From Nitrospirillum amazonense (lineage in GTDB: Bacteria; Pseudomonadota; Alphaproteobacteria; Azospirillales; Azospirillaceae), in assembly GCF_007828035.1 (NCBI RefSeq), contig NZ_VITV01000002.1:558001-622000 (forward strand): DNA of 64,000 bases. Direction: 5' to 3'. The position numbers and the translations under genes were made by a program. The notes below the pieces were generated by a model, which ran no database searches, was not told where the DNA came from, and saw only the letters and a list, made by a program, of their open reading frames with translations. Positions 54,076 through 63,057 of this stretch are shown here, in pieces. How positions within the stretch are numbered: position 1 is the first letter of the stretch; each line of letters opens with the position of its first letter.

Positions 54076-54500
54076 AACCAGGCCAGATAACGTAATGGAG
54101 TTGCGACAATGGCCCATCGCACGCAACGAAGCAACCTTGGAAGCCCTCAAGGACGGACATGGCGGCCTTGTCGGACGCGGTGCGCCTTTATCCGGCGACA
54201 CCGGGAGATGGATCGCAGGGACATTGGTAAAAACCGCCAGACGCCTCCGGATGTGATTGGCTGTGACACCCGGCGACACCTGCCGAATAGAATTAACCAA
54301 TCAAATCGGTGAAACCTTACACAGGGTTCTTGCGTTCTTTTGTTCAACACCTATACTTTTTGCATAGGGAATTTCTAAGACCATCCTAGTTAATATCGAA
54401 AATTTTATCGAATTTACTCGCTCGAGCGGCCGCGCCTCCACCGCCTTGCTGTTTATTTGCTCCGTTCCGGCATCCGTCCCCTTTTCCAAGGAAACCGCCC
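54076..54500. promoter_or_regulatory. Divergent intergenic region cimA / chemoreceptor
   Basis: 425 bp without a gene. The stretch 54290-54420 is AT-rich and probably holds both promoters. CCTAT and ATAGG flank TACTTTTTGC near 54350 as a small imperfect hairpin. No clear sigma-28 motif of flagellar genes is seen. Confidence 0.35.
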
Positions 54501-56207
54501 ATGACGCTTTGGCTGAACCTGTCGCTGCGCGCCAAGGTCCTCCTCTCCTTCCTGGCCGTCCTGATCCTCATGGCGGCCCTGGGCGGCACCTCCTTGTGGA
54601 CCCAGGCCAGCCTGGGGCGGACGACGGACGCCCTGGCCGGCCAGGCACTGCCCAACGCCGTGCGGCTGGGGGAACTGATGGAAAGCCTGAACCGCTATCG
54701 CCGCCTGGAACTGCGTCTGGCACTGGCCGCCGCCGTGCACGATGCCGGCGATGTCAAAGGGGCGGAGGATGATTTCCCCAAGACCCGGGCGGCGGTGGAA
54801 ACGGCTATTCGCGATTACGCCGCCAACATCAACGCCGACAGCCCAGACGGACACGCCCTGCGCACCTTCACCGAGGCTTGGCAGCGCTACACCGCCGCCA
54901 CCGCCAAGCTGGTGGGCCTGATCGACGCGCATGACGATGCCGGCATGCAGAGCTTCGCCTCCGGCCCGCTGAAGGACGCTTTCCGCGCCGTGATCAGCCC
55001 CCTGACGGACACGCTGGAATGGAACGCCCGCCATGGGCAGGACCTGGCGCGGACGGCGAACGCCACCCGCGAGGCCGCACGCACCGCCGTGCTGGGGGCG
55101 CTGGCCGCCAGCCTGGCCTTGGGGCTGGTGGTTATCCTGGCCATGTCGCGCACTGTGGCCCGCCCCCTGACCGCGATGGCGGACGCGCTGGGCCGCTTGG
55201 CGCGCGGTGACCTGGAGGGGGCCGTGCTGGCCCGGCAGGAGCGGCGGGACGAGGTCGGCCTATTGGGCCGGGCGCTGTCCGTCTTCCGCGACAACGCCCT
55301 GGCCGTGCGGCGGCTGGAACAGGAACAGACGGCCCTGCGCACCCAGGCGGAGCGGGAGCGCAAGGCGGCCCAGGCCGCGGTGGCGGACGCTTTCGAGGCC
55401 CAGGTGGCCAGCCTGATCGATGCCCTGGCCGCCGCCGCCCGCGAGATGAAGGACACGGCGGAGTCCATGGCGGAGGCGGCGGGCGTCACCCGCGACCGCT
55501 CCAGCGCCGTCGCCGGCACCGCCCTGCAAACCTCGGCCAACGTGCAGATGGTCGCCACCGCGTCGGAGGAACTGGCCGCCACGGTGCAGGAGATCGCGCG
55601 CCAAGTCGAACGCTCCCGCCTGCAGGCCCAGGACGCCATCGCCGACTGTGCCGCCTCCACCGAGGTGGTGGGCCAGCTGCGGGACAGCACCAACCGCGTC
55701 ACCGAGGTGGTTGAAATCATCGCCGGCATCGCCGCGCAGACCAACCTGCTGGCCCTGAACGCGACCATCGAGGCGGCGCGCGCCGGGGAGGCCGGCAAGG
55801 GCTTCGCCGTCGTGGCCGGCGAGGTCAAGGCGCTGGCGACGCAGACCGCCAAGGCGACCGAGGACGTGACCGCCCAGGTCCAGCGCATCCAGGGCTTGAG
55901 CGAGCGCACGGCCGCCGCCATCGCCGGCATGCAGAGCGCCATCACCGGCATGGCCGACATCGCCATGGCCATCGCGTCGGCCGTCGAGGAACAGACCGCC
56001 GCGACGCGGGAGGTCGCCCGCGGCATCAACGAAGCCGCCACCGGCACCGAGGACATGTCGCGCGACATCACCCAGGTCAGCGCCGCCGCCACCACCACCG
56101 GCAGCGCCGCCACCCAGATCAAGGGAACGTCCGGCAAGCTGGCGGAACACGCCGACGTGCTGACCGGCGCGGTGGAACGGTTTCTGGGGACGGTGCGGGC
56201 GGCGTGA
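54501..56207 (+). CDS. Methyl-accepting chemotaxis protein
   Basis: 568 residues. One membrane helix near residues 12-30, a periplasmic four-helix-like sensor to about 190, a second helix ([20 protein letters not shown]), then a HAMP domain ([23 protein letters not shown]). The signalling tip [41 protein letters not shown] is nearly invariant in the family and binds CheA/CheW. There is no C-terminal NWETF-like pentapeptide. ATG 54501 follows AAGGAAAC. The ligand is unknown. It stands alone, not in a che operon. Confidence 0.96.
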   Translation: MTLWLNLSLRAKVLLSFLAVLILMAALGGTSLWTQASLGRTTDALAGQALPNAVRLGELMESLNRYRRLELRLALAAAVHDAGDVKGAEDDFPKTRAAVETAIRDYAANINADSPDGHALRTFTEAWQRYTAATAKLVGLIDAHDDAGMQSFASGPLKDAFRAVISPLTDTLEWNARHGQDLARTANATREAARTAVLGALAASLALGLVVILAMSRTVARPLTAMADALGRLARGDLEGAVLARQERRDEVGLLGRALSVFRDNALAVRRLEQEQTALRTQAERERKAAQAAVADAFEAQVASLIDALAAAAREMKDTAESMAEAAGVTRDRSSAVAGTALQTSANVQMVATASEELAATVQEIARQVERSRLQAQDAIADCAASTEVVGQLRDSTNRVTEVVEIIAGIAAQTNLLALNATIEAARAGEAGKGFAVVAGEVKALATQTAKATEDVTAQVQRIQGLSERTAAAIAGMQSAITGMADIAMAIASAVEEQTAATREVARGINEAATGTEDMSRDITQVSAAATTTGSAATQIKGTSGKLAEHADVLTGAVERFLGTVRAA

Positions 56208-56271
56208 GGGGGCCGGGAAGATGGGAGGGCGGCATGGACCTGTGGGCCTGACGCCGCCCGCCGGCGCTTGC

Positions 56272-56661
56272 TTATTCGACCTGACAGCCCTGCTGCTCGT
56301 AAGCGAAATCGCCGCTCTGCAGGGAGATCTTCATTTTGCAGGCCGAGGCCTGCACCGGGCGGATGGGGCCCAGGCAAACGGCGCCACTGGGCGTGAACGC
56401 CTCCAGATACCAGATGTGGCCGACATAGGTGACGAAGTCTGCCGTCTGCTTGGGCTGCAGGGTGGTGTAATGGGTCAGGACGCCGTCAAATCCCGCCCAC
56501 AGCACGTTGATCTGGCTGTTGGTGGTGTTCTGCAGGCTCAGGCCGGACTTCACGCGCGTCTGAGGCGACGGCTCCTGCTGATTATCACATTGCTGCGCAC
56601 TGGCATACGAGGCGAACAGCAGGGGGAAAGCGAGGGCGCAGAAGAAAGCGAATTTACGCAT
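56272..56661 (-). CDS. Secreted small protein resembling the VHL beta domain
   Basis: 129 residues. A signal peptide ends near ASYASAQQC. The mature part reads INVLWAGFDGVLTHYTTLQP, then KQTADFVTYVGHIWYLEA. This closely follows the von Hippel-Lindau beta-domain pattern (V.W..FDG....Y.TL.P......Y.GH.W). Two or three Cys in the mature chain could form disulfides. In eukaryotes this fold recognises hydroxyproline peptides; what bacterial members bind is not known to me. ATG 56661 follows TGAGGAGATC. It has no operon partner and converges on the chemoreceptor. Confidence 0.75.
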   Translation of the reverse strand: MRKFAFFCALAFPLLFASYASAQQCDNQQEPSPQTRVKSGLSLQNTTNSQINVLWAGFDGVLTHYTTLQPKQTADFVTYVGHIWYLEAFTPSGAVCLGPIRPVQASACKMKISLQSGDFAYEQQGCQVE

Positions 56662-57470
56662 GATCGATCTCCTCAATACTGATATTTTCATTACGCGTAA
56701 GCAAATAGCGATCACAGAAACTCTTCTGCCAATTTCTAATTTTTTTTATTACTGGATCCGCTTGAAGCATTGAGCATGCCGACAAGTCGAGCGAACCGCC
56801 ATACGGCACTCACAATAGGGGAGTTACTCATATTCCACTGATTTGTACATCAGTTCGGTCAACTACGCAAAAGCAGCACGCCAGAAGCTCCCAGAAGACC
56901 AGATGGCTGGCAGGATTCAGCCACGCCACCCGAGCTATCGGAAATTTTCTATCCGTATAGGTTCTTTATAATTCTAATTTCCGTCTAACGTTCCTTCGTT
57001 GCACAGGGAATAGAGACGCCGAATCCGTCATTTCGGTTGATGAATCCTTCCTGTCAAAATAAACCGTGCGCTAACGGCTCCGCTGAATCGGCGCATCGAT
57101 TTTATCCTGCCACCTTCTCCTGGCCGAACGTTGGCATGACTGGCGGTGGATGACGCTGGCCCATGCCCTATGCTGGATGGCTTCTTGCCGTAATGGGAGG
57201 GAGCGACAGCGCCCCCTGACGTCAACGAGAAGAAGGGACGAGGCACGGGTTGCGCCCCAGCCTGATCGAAAGGGAAAGGACCGCGGCGGGGGGACTACAG
57301 GGGCCCCTTGGTCTTTCGTGGGGTGGCGTATGGCGCGCGCCGTATCCCTTCCTCCATAGCCTTGATCCGGCGCCCCTGCCCAGAAGGCCCCCCGCCCCGG
57401 CCGCGCGTTGACAGCCCTGGAGGCAGTCCCCACCTTTGACCGGCCCCCTTCGCAGGAAGCCCCCCCTCGC
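56662..57470. other. Long gene-free interval
   Basis: About 800 bp with no supportable gene. The left half (56690-57060) is AT-rich, unlike the rest of the window, and the right half GC-rich. Short frames here lack ribosome sites and read as shadows. The AT-rich part may be promoter for the VHL-like gene or remains of acquired DNA. Confidence 0.4.
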
Positions 57471-58559
57471 ATGCCGGCGCACACCGCAATTCCCTTCGCC
57501 GATCCCGCCTTCATGAATCCCGCCTTTCCGGACTCCCGCGGGTTCCATCGGCAGGGGCGCGGCCTGATCGACCAGGGCCGTCCCGAGGACGCGCTGCCCG
57601 TCTTCCAGCACGCGGCCCTGCTGGCCCGGCAAGGCGACGGCCAAGGGGTCGTGGACGCGGACCGCCTGGGCCGCATCCTCTATGACGTGGGTTATTGCCT
57701 ATACGACCTGGGCCGCATCGACGAGGCGCTGGCGGAGTTCCAGGACGCCGTGGCGGCGGCGGAACAGGGCGACGCCCACGGGCTGGTGCACGGCGACAAC
57801 CTGGCCGCCTGCCTGCATTTGGTGGGGACCTGCCTGGCCCGCCTGGGCCGGGATACGGAGGCGCTGGCCTGGTTCCAGCAAGCGGCGGAGGCCGCCAGCC
57901 GGGGCGATGCCCAGGGCCGGGTGGACCGCGAGGCTGTGGGCCACAGCCTGCACCAGGCCGCCGCCTGCCTGGCGCGCCAGGGCCAGCCCGACCAGGCCCT
58001 GCCCTGGCTGCAGCAGGCCGTGGCAGCCAAGGAGCAAGGCGACGGCACCGCGCGCGTGGACCACGCCAGCCTGGGCGCCAGCCTTCACCTGATGGCGGAC
58101 TGTCTCTACGCCCTGGGCTTGGTCGAGGACGCGCTCGTCTGGTTCCAGCGCAGCGTCCAGGCGCTGGAGCGTGGCGCCCCCGATACCCCCGTCAACCACG
58201 ACGACGTCGGCCGCGCCCGCCTGCGCGTCAGCCACTGCCTGATGGACCTGAAGCGCCCGGCCGACGCCCTGCCCTGGGCCTTGGCTGCCGTCACGGCGGT
58301 GGAGGACGGCGACGCCGCCGGGCGCGTGAACCTGGAGGGCCTGTGCCACGCCCTGCAGGCGGTGGGGGACACCCTGGCCAGCATGGGCCGCTTCGACGAG
58401 GCCATGGACTGGTACCGCCACGCCGCCGAGACCGCCGAACACGGCGACCCCGCCGGCCTGGCCGCCACTCTCACCGCCGGCGCCGCCTGCCTGCGCAAGC
58501 TGGGCCGGACGGAGGAAGCCAGCGCCTGGGAACTGAGGGCCAGGACGCCGGTGGGGTGA
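57471..58559 (+). CDS. Tetratricopeptide-repeat protein
   Basis: 362 residues from ATG 57471 (a TTG start at 57408 is possible). About seven repeats of roughly 42-44 residues follow, each of the form LG..LH..G.CLARLGR..EAL.WFQQA.EAA..GDA.G.VD. The repeats are longer than the 34-residue TPR unit because of a conserved 'GDAxGxVD' loop between helices. No signal peptide, so probably cytoplasmic. The last codons (ELRARTPVG, stop) recur as a fragment at 60058-60099. Confidence 0.78.
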   Translation: MPAHTAIPFADPAFMNPAFPDSRGFHRQGRGLIDQGRPEDALPVFQHAALLARQGDGQGVVDADRLGRILYDVGYCLYDLGRIDEALAEFQDAVAAAEQGDAHGLVHGDNLAACLHLVGTCLARLGRDTEALAWFQQAAEAASRGDAQGRVDREAVGHSLHQAAACLARQGQPDQALPWLQQAVAAKEQGDGTARVDHASLGASLHLMADCLYALGLVEDALVWFQRSVQALERGAPDTPVNHDDVGRARLRVSHCLMDLKRPADALPWALAAVTAVEDGDAAGRVNLEGLCHALQAVGDTLASMGRFDEAMDWYRHAAETAEHGDPAGLAATLTAGAACLRKLGRTEEASAWELRARTPVG

Positions 58560-58600
58560 ACTGACACTTATTTCAAATAGCCACCAGCTCAGAAATTTTA

Positions 58601-58721
58601 AAGTCTAGAGCCGAGTGCGTTTAATCAGAAACGCACTCGGCTCTAAGTGCTTGTTCAACGAGCGGATTCACGCTGCAAAGCGATTCCGCTTTTCCGCGAT
58701 CCGCTCTAAGCGCCTAGACTT
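58601..58721. mobile_element. MITE-like palindromic repeat element
   Basis: A 121-bp element bounded by the 8-bp inverted ends AAGTCTAG (58601-58608) and CTAGACTT (58714-58721). Inside are a perfect 17-bp stem (58606-58622 with 58629-58645, loop AATCAG) and a second inverted repeat, GAGCGGAT (58660-58667) with ATCCGCTC (58699-58706). It has no coding capacity. The shape, with TCTAGAG- and CCGCTCTAAG-type ends, resembles palindromic intergenic repeats of Alphaproteobacteria. No clear target-site duplication is seen. Confidence 0.7.
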
Positions 58722-58732
58722 CTTTCCAATTT

Positions 58733-59581
58733 TCAGTGAGCTTGAGGCTCAGCCTGAATTTGCTGTTGTTGCTGAGCCGTTGGCTTAGCGTCCGGCGCTG
58801 GCTTTGCCCCCCCATCGACCGGTTGTTCTTTAACAAAGGAATCTGCCCCACCGCCAAAATTTACAATCGGTATGTAGAATCCAAGACCTTGGCCATCTAT
58901 TTTATCTACACTTGCGCTTTTACTTCTAACAGCTTCTGTGACGAAGCCTCGTATTTTAACTGGTGTGCAAAGCTCGTAGTAACTATTGAGAGCTGTTATT
59001 AATTGTGGGCCACCACTTATTTTCTCAATTGGTAAGTAAGTTATAAATGTCTGCTTTGCTTTGATTACAAGAGCATACGTGGCATAAGGAGGCAAATCAT
59101 ATAGAACATTATTTGCTGCATTCTCAATTGTCTGAGTAGTCAATCCAAATAATGCGGCAACCGTGGCGATCGCCACATGACTAGCATTAAAAGCCCCCAT
59201 GAGACTAGTTGTGGTTGATCCAATTAGACTTGTTTCAGAAACACCAGTAGCCTTATCTTGAGAAAGTCTATCCAACGCCGAGAAATAATTATGACAGTCA
59301 GTATCTATTATTGATGCAGCAGCATAAAATATATCCTTCATGTCTTTTTTATCGTCACCAGATAATTTTAATTGTTTTCTAATAGAGTCGTATGATTCTC
59401 CTTGATTGCCAAGCCTAACTGGAAAGTCCTTATTCTCTATAATTCTAGATGGCCCTTCTCTAACGTCATATCCGCCATCTAATTTATTAAAATTGCTATA
59501 ATTCTTCGCCGCACCATAAGCTGCGCACCCAGACATCATCGTGCAGGCAAGCAGCATCGTGACAGAACCCATTTTATTCAT
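58733..59581 (-). CDS. AT-rich lipoprotein of unknown function
   Basis: 282 residues. MNKMGSVTMLLACTMMSGCA is a lipoprotein signal with lipobox MSGC. The mature part has an N-terminal soluble region with a conserved-looking pair of Cys, a weakly hydrophobic stretch (STTTSLMGAFNASHVAIATVAALFGL) and a C-terminal Pro/Gln-rich tail, AKPTAQQQQQIQAEPQAH. The start follows AGGAGG. Base composition is far more AT-rich than any neighbour, so it is probably acquired. It sits between a MITE-like repeat and gene-end remnants. I recognise no family. Confidence 0.82.
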   Translation of the reverse strand: MNKMGSVTMLLACTMMSGCAAYGAAKNYSNFNKLDGGYDVREGPSRIIENKDFPVRLGNQGESYDSIRKQLKLSGDDKKDMKDIFYAAASIIDTDCHNYFSALDRLSQDKATGVSETSLIGSTTTSLMGAFNASHVAIATVAALFGLTTQTIENAANNVLYDLPPYATYALVIKAKQTFITYLPIEKISGGPQLITALNSYYELCTPVKIRGFVTEAVRSKSASVDKIDGQGLGFYIPIVNFGGGADSFVKEQPVDGGAKPAPDAKPTAQQQQQIQAEPQAH

Positions 59582-59800
59582 GGTTTCCTCCTGGCAGGTC
59601 AGAGCTGTGTAAAGTGACAGCAGAAAGGCCTCAGCGGCGCCGGTTACTGGACCGGCACCGGAAATTCGTCACGAATTTTAGGCAAATGCACCAACCTAAC
59701 GGTTGCGTGACACTACCATAGCGGGCGAATGCCGCAAGGACATATCATCTTCGGCAAGCACAAACCCCCGGACTCTAACCATAAGGATATAACCATGAAC

Positions 59801-60050
59801 TATGCCCGCTCCCAGGTCGTGCCCTGCCCCCAGCGCCACGCCATGGTCCAGTAGCGCGTCCCGGATACGGTTAGCCTCGGTGAAGTTCCTGGCGGCGCAG
59901 GCGTGCTTGCGCGTATGAAGGGTGGCCTCGTCCAGCCCTCTCCCGTCCCCCCGGGCCTTTGGGCAACCAGCGGAACCAGACCCCGGTTGCTGGTTGGGTG
60001 GGGCTTATTCGGTTGGCGGCGGCCTTGAAGTTGGCGGCGGGCTGAGAGCC
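59801..60050 (-). pseudogene. Degraded copy of the cysS 3' end
   Basis: On the minus strand this corresponds to the last 80-odd codons of cysS (compare plus-strand 61627-61890). Shared runs include CAGGTCGTGCCCTG, GCCTCGTCCAG, CAGCGGAACCAG and TTGGCGGCGGCCTTGAAG. Frameshifts and stops interrupt it. It is a duplication remnant, not a functional gene. Confidence 0.8.
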
Positions 60051-60057
60051 AACCTCT

Positions 60058-60099
60058 AGCGCCGCCCGGAAATCGAGGGCCAGGACGCCGGTGGGGTGA
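60058..60099 (+). pseudogene. Remnant of the upstream TPR gene's 3' end
   Basis: GAGGGCCAGGACGCCGGTGG and the following GGTGA (60075-60099) are identical to 58535-58559, the last codons and stop of the TPR gene at 57471. Weaker similarity extends to AGCGCC at 60058. It shows that the TPR gene end was duplicated next to the cysS remnant. Confidence 0.75.
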
Positions 60100-60102
60100 G
60101 CC

Positions 60103-61542
60103 TTATTTCTGTTCCGGCGCCAGCCCTTGCGCCGCCGCGTCATCACGGGTGGCGCGGGCGTCGTCATGCAGGGCGGCGTAGGCGATGGCGCGGTAGCGGT
60201 ACGCTGCCGCGTCCCGGGGTTGCAGGGCGATAACCTGGGTCATGTCGGCGATGGCGGCCTCAAAACGGTCCTGGTCCAGCGCAATGGCGCCTCGGGCCCG
60301 GAGCGCGTCGGCGTAGGTCGGCGACAGCGCGACGGCAGCGTTCAGGTCGGCCAGGGCGTCGGCCATCCGACCCTGGGCGCGGTAGATCGCGGCCCGCCGC
60401 AGCAGGGCTTGCGGTGTGCCGGGCTTCAGACGCAGGGCCTCATCCAGGTCGGCAAGGGCGGCCGCGTCCTGTCCTTTGGACTGCAAGGCCAGGCTGCGGT
60501 TCAGGTGCGCACCCGCGTTCATGGGATCCTGGGCCAGGACGGCGGTGAAATCGGCGATGGCCTGATCCCAGGCTGCCTTGCCGATATAGGCCACCCCCCG
60601 GTTGTTGTGCGCGTCGGTAAAGCCGGGGTCGATCGCCAGCGCCTGGCCATAGTCCGCAATGGCCGCGTCCGGCGCGCCGACCGCCAGATAGCTGTCCCCG
60701 CGCGCCTTCAGGGCGCGGGCATCCTGGGGGTTTAGGGTAATGGCTTTGGTGAATTCGGCAATGGCGCCCGCGGCCTCCCCCGCCGCCTGCAGGCTGAAAC
60801 CGATGTCGCTGTAGGCCTCGGCCATGCGGGGGTCCCGTCGTACCGCCTCCGCCGCGTCGGACTGGGCCTGGGCATCGTCGCCCTTGGCGCGATAGGCCAC
60901 GGCGCGGAAGCGCCATGCAGCAGCGGCGGTCGGGTCCAGACGGATAGCCTCACTTTCATCCGCGATGGCCCGATCGACCTCATGGCGCTGGATGTAGAGC
61001 GCGCCACGGCTGACATAGAGCGTGGGGTCATCCGCCTTCAGCGCGATGGCGCTGCTGAAATCCGCCAACGCGGCGTCACGGTCACCCCGCTTCAGGAATA
61101 GGGCGGCACGGTTGACGTAGCCAGCCAGCAGTTTGGGATCCGCCGTCACGGCGCTGCCGTAATCCGCCAGCGCCCGACCATCGTCGCCCCGCTCGGCATA
61201 GGCCAGGCCACGGTCGACATAAAGCCTGGCGTCCGTCTCGCCCGCCCGCAGATGCAAATCGATGGCGGCGCCATAATCGGCGATGGCGCGGTCCAGGTCA
61301 CCCGCCTGATGGAAGTGGAAGGCGCGGTTGCGCAAAGCGCCGGCCCGGACCTGGGCCGTTTCCCCCTTCGCCTCGATGATGCGGGTGCAGGCGGGGATGG
61401 CTTCCTCCGCCGGGGCTTCCGCGCAGTGCCGCCGGTCGAAATTCATCCGCGCGGCCAACGCCGCCGTTTGCGCGCCCGCCGGGCCCCCCAGGGCCGCCGC
61501 CGCCAGCAGCCCCAGACCGAACGCCGCCGTGACCCTGATCAT
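60103..61542 (-). CDS. Secreted tetratricopeptide-repeat protein
   Basis: 479 residues. A signal peptide ends near GPAGAQ. About eleven classical 34-residue TPR units follow, for example LYVDRGLAYAERGDDGRALADYGSAVTADP, AYVNRAALFLKRGDRDAALADFSSAIALKP-type and LLRRAAIYRAQGRMADALADLNAAVALSP. The repeat form RGxAYxxxGDxDxAIADYxxAI is that of Sel1/TPR periplasmic scaffolds. The start follows GGGGGAAGG. It is on the same strand as cysS, 84 bp away, but a functional link is not expected. Confidence 0.88.
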   Translation of the reverse strand: MIRVTAAFGLGLLAAAALGGPAGAQTAALAARMNFDRRHCAEAPAEEAIPACTRIIEAKGETAQVRAGALRNRAFHFHQAGDLDRAIADYGAAIDLHLRAGETDARLYVDRGLAYAERGDDGRALADYGSAVTADPKLLAGYVNRAALFLKRGDRDAALADFSSAIALKADDPTLYVSRGALYIQRHEVDRAIADESEAIRLDPTAAAAWRFRAVAYRAKGDDAQAQSDAAEAVRRDPRMAEAYSDIGFSLQAAGEAAGAIAEFTKAITLNPQDARALKARGDSYLAVGAPDAAIADYGQALAIDPGFTDAHNNRGVAYIGKAAWDQAIADFTAVLAQDPMNAGAHLNRSLALQSKGQDAAALADLDEALRLKPGTPQALLRRAAIYRAQGRMADALADLNAAVALSPTYADALRARGAIALDQDRFEAAIADMTQVIALQPRDAAAYRYRAIAYAALHDDARATRDDAAAQGLAPEQK

Positions 61543-61626
61543 GCCTTCCCCCGGATCGCCACCCCCGACGAGGGGATTTTGCTGGCAGTATTACCCGCTG
61601 AGCGCGTCGGGGCAATCGTGTCGCGG

Positions 61627-63000
61627 CTACGCCCGCTTCCAGGTCGTGCCCTGGGGTCCGTCCTCCAGCACCACGCCCTGGTCCAGCAGCGCCTTCCGGA
61701 TGCGGTCGGCCTCGGCGAAGTTCTTGGCGGCGCGGGCATCCTTGCGCGCCTGGATGGCGGCCTGGATGGCGGCCTCGTCCAGGCCTTCCGCCCCCTTGGG
61801 CGTCCAGCGGAACCAGGCCTCGGGGTCCTGGATCAGCAGGCCCATCAGGTTGGCGGCGGCCTTGAAGCCGGCGGCCACAGCCTGGCGGGCGCCTTCATCC
61901 GTCTCCTTGTGGAAGCGGTTGGCCAGCTCATGCAGCAGGCTGAAGGCCAGCGGCGTGTTCAGGTCATCCTCCAGTGCCGCCAGAACCTCATCAGGCACCT
62001 TGGCCGCCGGCACAGTACCGGCGGCCCGCAGCACGCCGTACCAGCGGTCCAGCGTGGCCTTGGCCTGGCGCAGGCCTTCCTTGGAGAAGTCCAGCGGCTG
62101 GCGGTAATGGGCCTGCAGCAGGGCCAAGCGCAAGGCCTCGCCCGGCACCTCGTCCAGCAATTCGGCCACGGTGAAGATGTTGCCCAGCGACTTCGACATC
62201 TTGTCGCCGGACATGGTCAGGAAGCCGGCATGGACCCAGTAGTTGGCCATGACCTGGGTGCCGTGGGCGCAGCGGCTCTGCGCGATCTCGTTCTCATGGT
62301 GGGGGAAGATCAGGTCCAGCCCGCCCCCGTGCACGTCGAACACCGGGCCCAGGTGGGCGGCGGTCATGGCACTGCACTCGATATGCCAGCCGGGGCGGCC
62401 CCGGCCCCACGGGCTGTCCCAGCCCGGCTGATCCTCGGCCGACGGCTTCCACAGGATGAAGTCAGCCGGGCTTTTCTTGTAGGGCGCCACCTCCACCCGC
62501 GCGCCGGCGATCATCTCATCCTGGCTGCGCCGGGACAGGCGGCCGTAGTCGGGCATGGACGGCACGTTGAACAGCACGTGGCCTTCCGCCGCATAGGCGT
62601 GGCCACCGGCGATCAGCCGCTCGATCATGGCGATCATGGCGTCGATGTGCCCAGTGGCGCGCGGCTCCACATCCGGGCGCAGCAGGTTCAGGGCGTCCAT
62701 GTCGGCATGGAACTGGGCCGTCGTCGTCTCCGTCACCGTTTCGATGGGCTGCCCCAGGGCCTTGGCCCGGTCCATGATCTTGTCATCGACGTCGGTGATG
62801 TTCCGGGCGTAGGTCACGGTCGGGTACAGGTGCTTCATCACCCGCGCCAGCAGGTCGAAGGCGGTGAAGGTGCGGCCGTTGCCGATGTGGGCGTAGCTGT
62901 AGACGGTGGGGCCGCAGCAATAGATCCGCACATGGCTGGCGTCGACGGGCACGAAGACTTCCTTCGCGCGGGTGAGCGTATTGTACAACTGCAGTGCCAT
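61627..63000 (-). CDS. cysS: Cysteinyl-tRNA synthetase
   Basis: 457 residues starting MALQLYNTLTRAKEVF. IYCCGPTVYSYAHIGNGRTF contains the zinc Cys and the HIGH-like motif (HIGN); SGDKMSKSLGNIF is KMSKS. HGGGLDLIFPHHENEIAQS holds further zinc ligands. It attaches Cys to tRNA-Cys. Its last codons have a degraded duplicate at 59801-60050. The gltX gene is upstream on the same strand, a gap of 57 bp, likely one transcript. Confidence 0.97.
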   Translation of the reverse strand: MALQLYNTLTRAKEVFVPVDASHVRIYCCGPTVYSYAHIGNGRTFTAFDLLARVMKHLYPTVTYARNITDVDDKIMDRAKALGQPIETVTETTTAQFHADMDALNLLRPDVEPRATGHIDAMIAMIERLIAGGHAYAAEGHVLFNVPSMPDYGRLSRRSQDEMIAGARVEVAPYKKSPADFILWKPSAEDQPGWDSPWGRGRPGWHIECSAMTAAHLGPVFDVHGGGLDLIFPHHENEIAQSRCAHGTQVMANYWVHAGFLTMSGDKMSKSLGNIFTVAELLDEVPGEALRLALLQAHYRQPLDFSKEGLRQAKATLDRWYGVLRAAGTVPAAKVPDEVLAALEDDLNTPLAFSLLHELANRFHKETDEGARQAVAAGFKAAANLMGLLIQDPEAWFRWTPKGAEGLDEAAIQAAIQARKDARAAKNFAEADRIRKALLDQGVVLEDGPQGTTWKRA

Positions 63001-63057
63001 GACGGATTGATCCGGGATAAGAGGAAAAGACAATACTACTTTGAAAAGGCAACCAGT

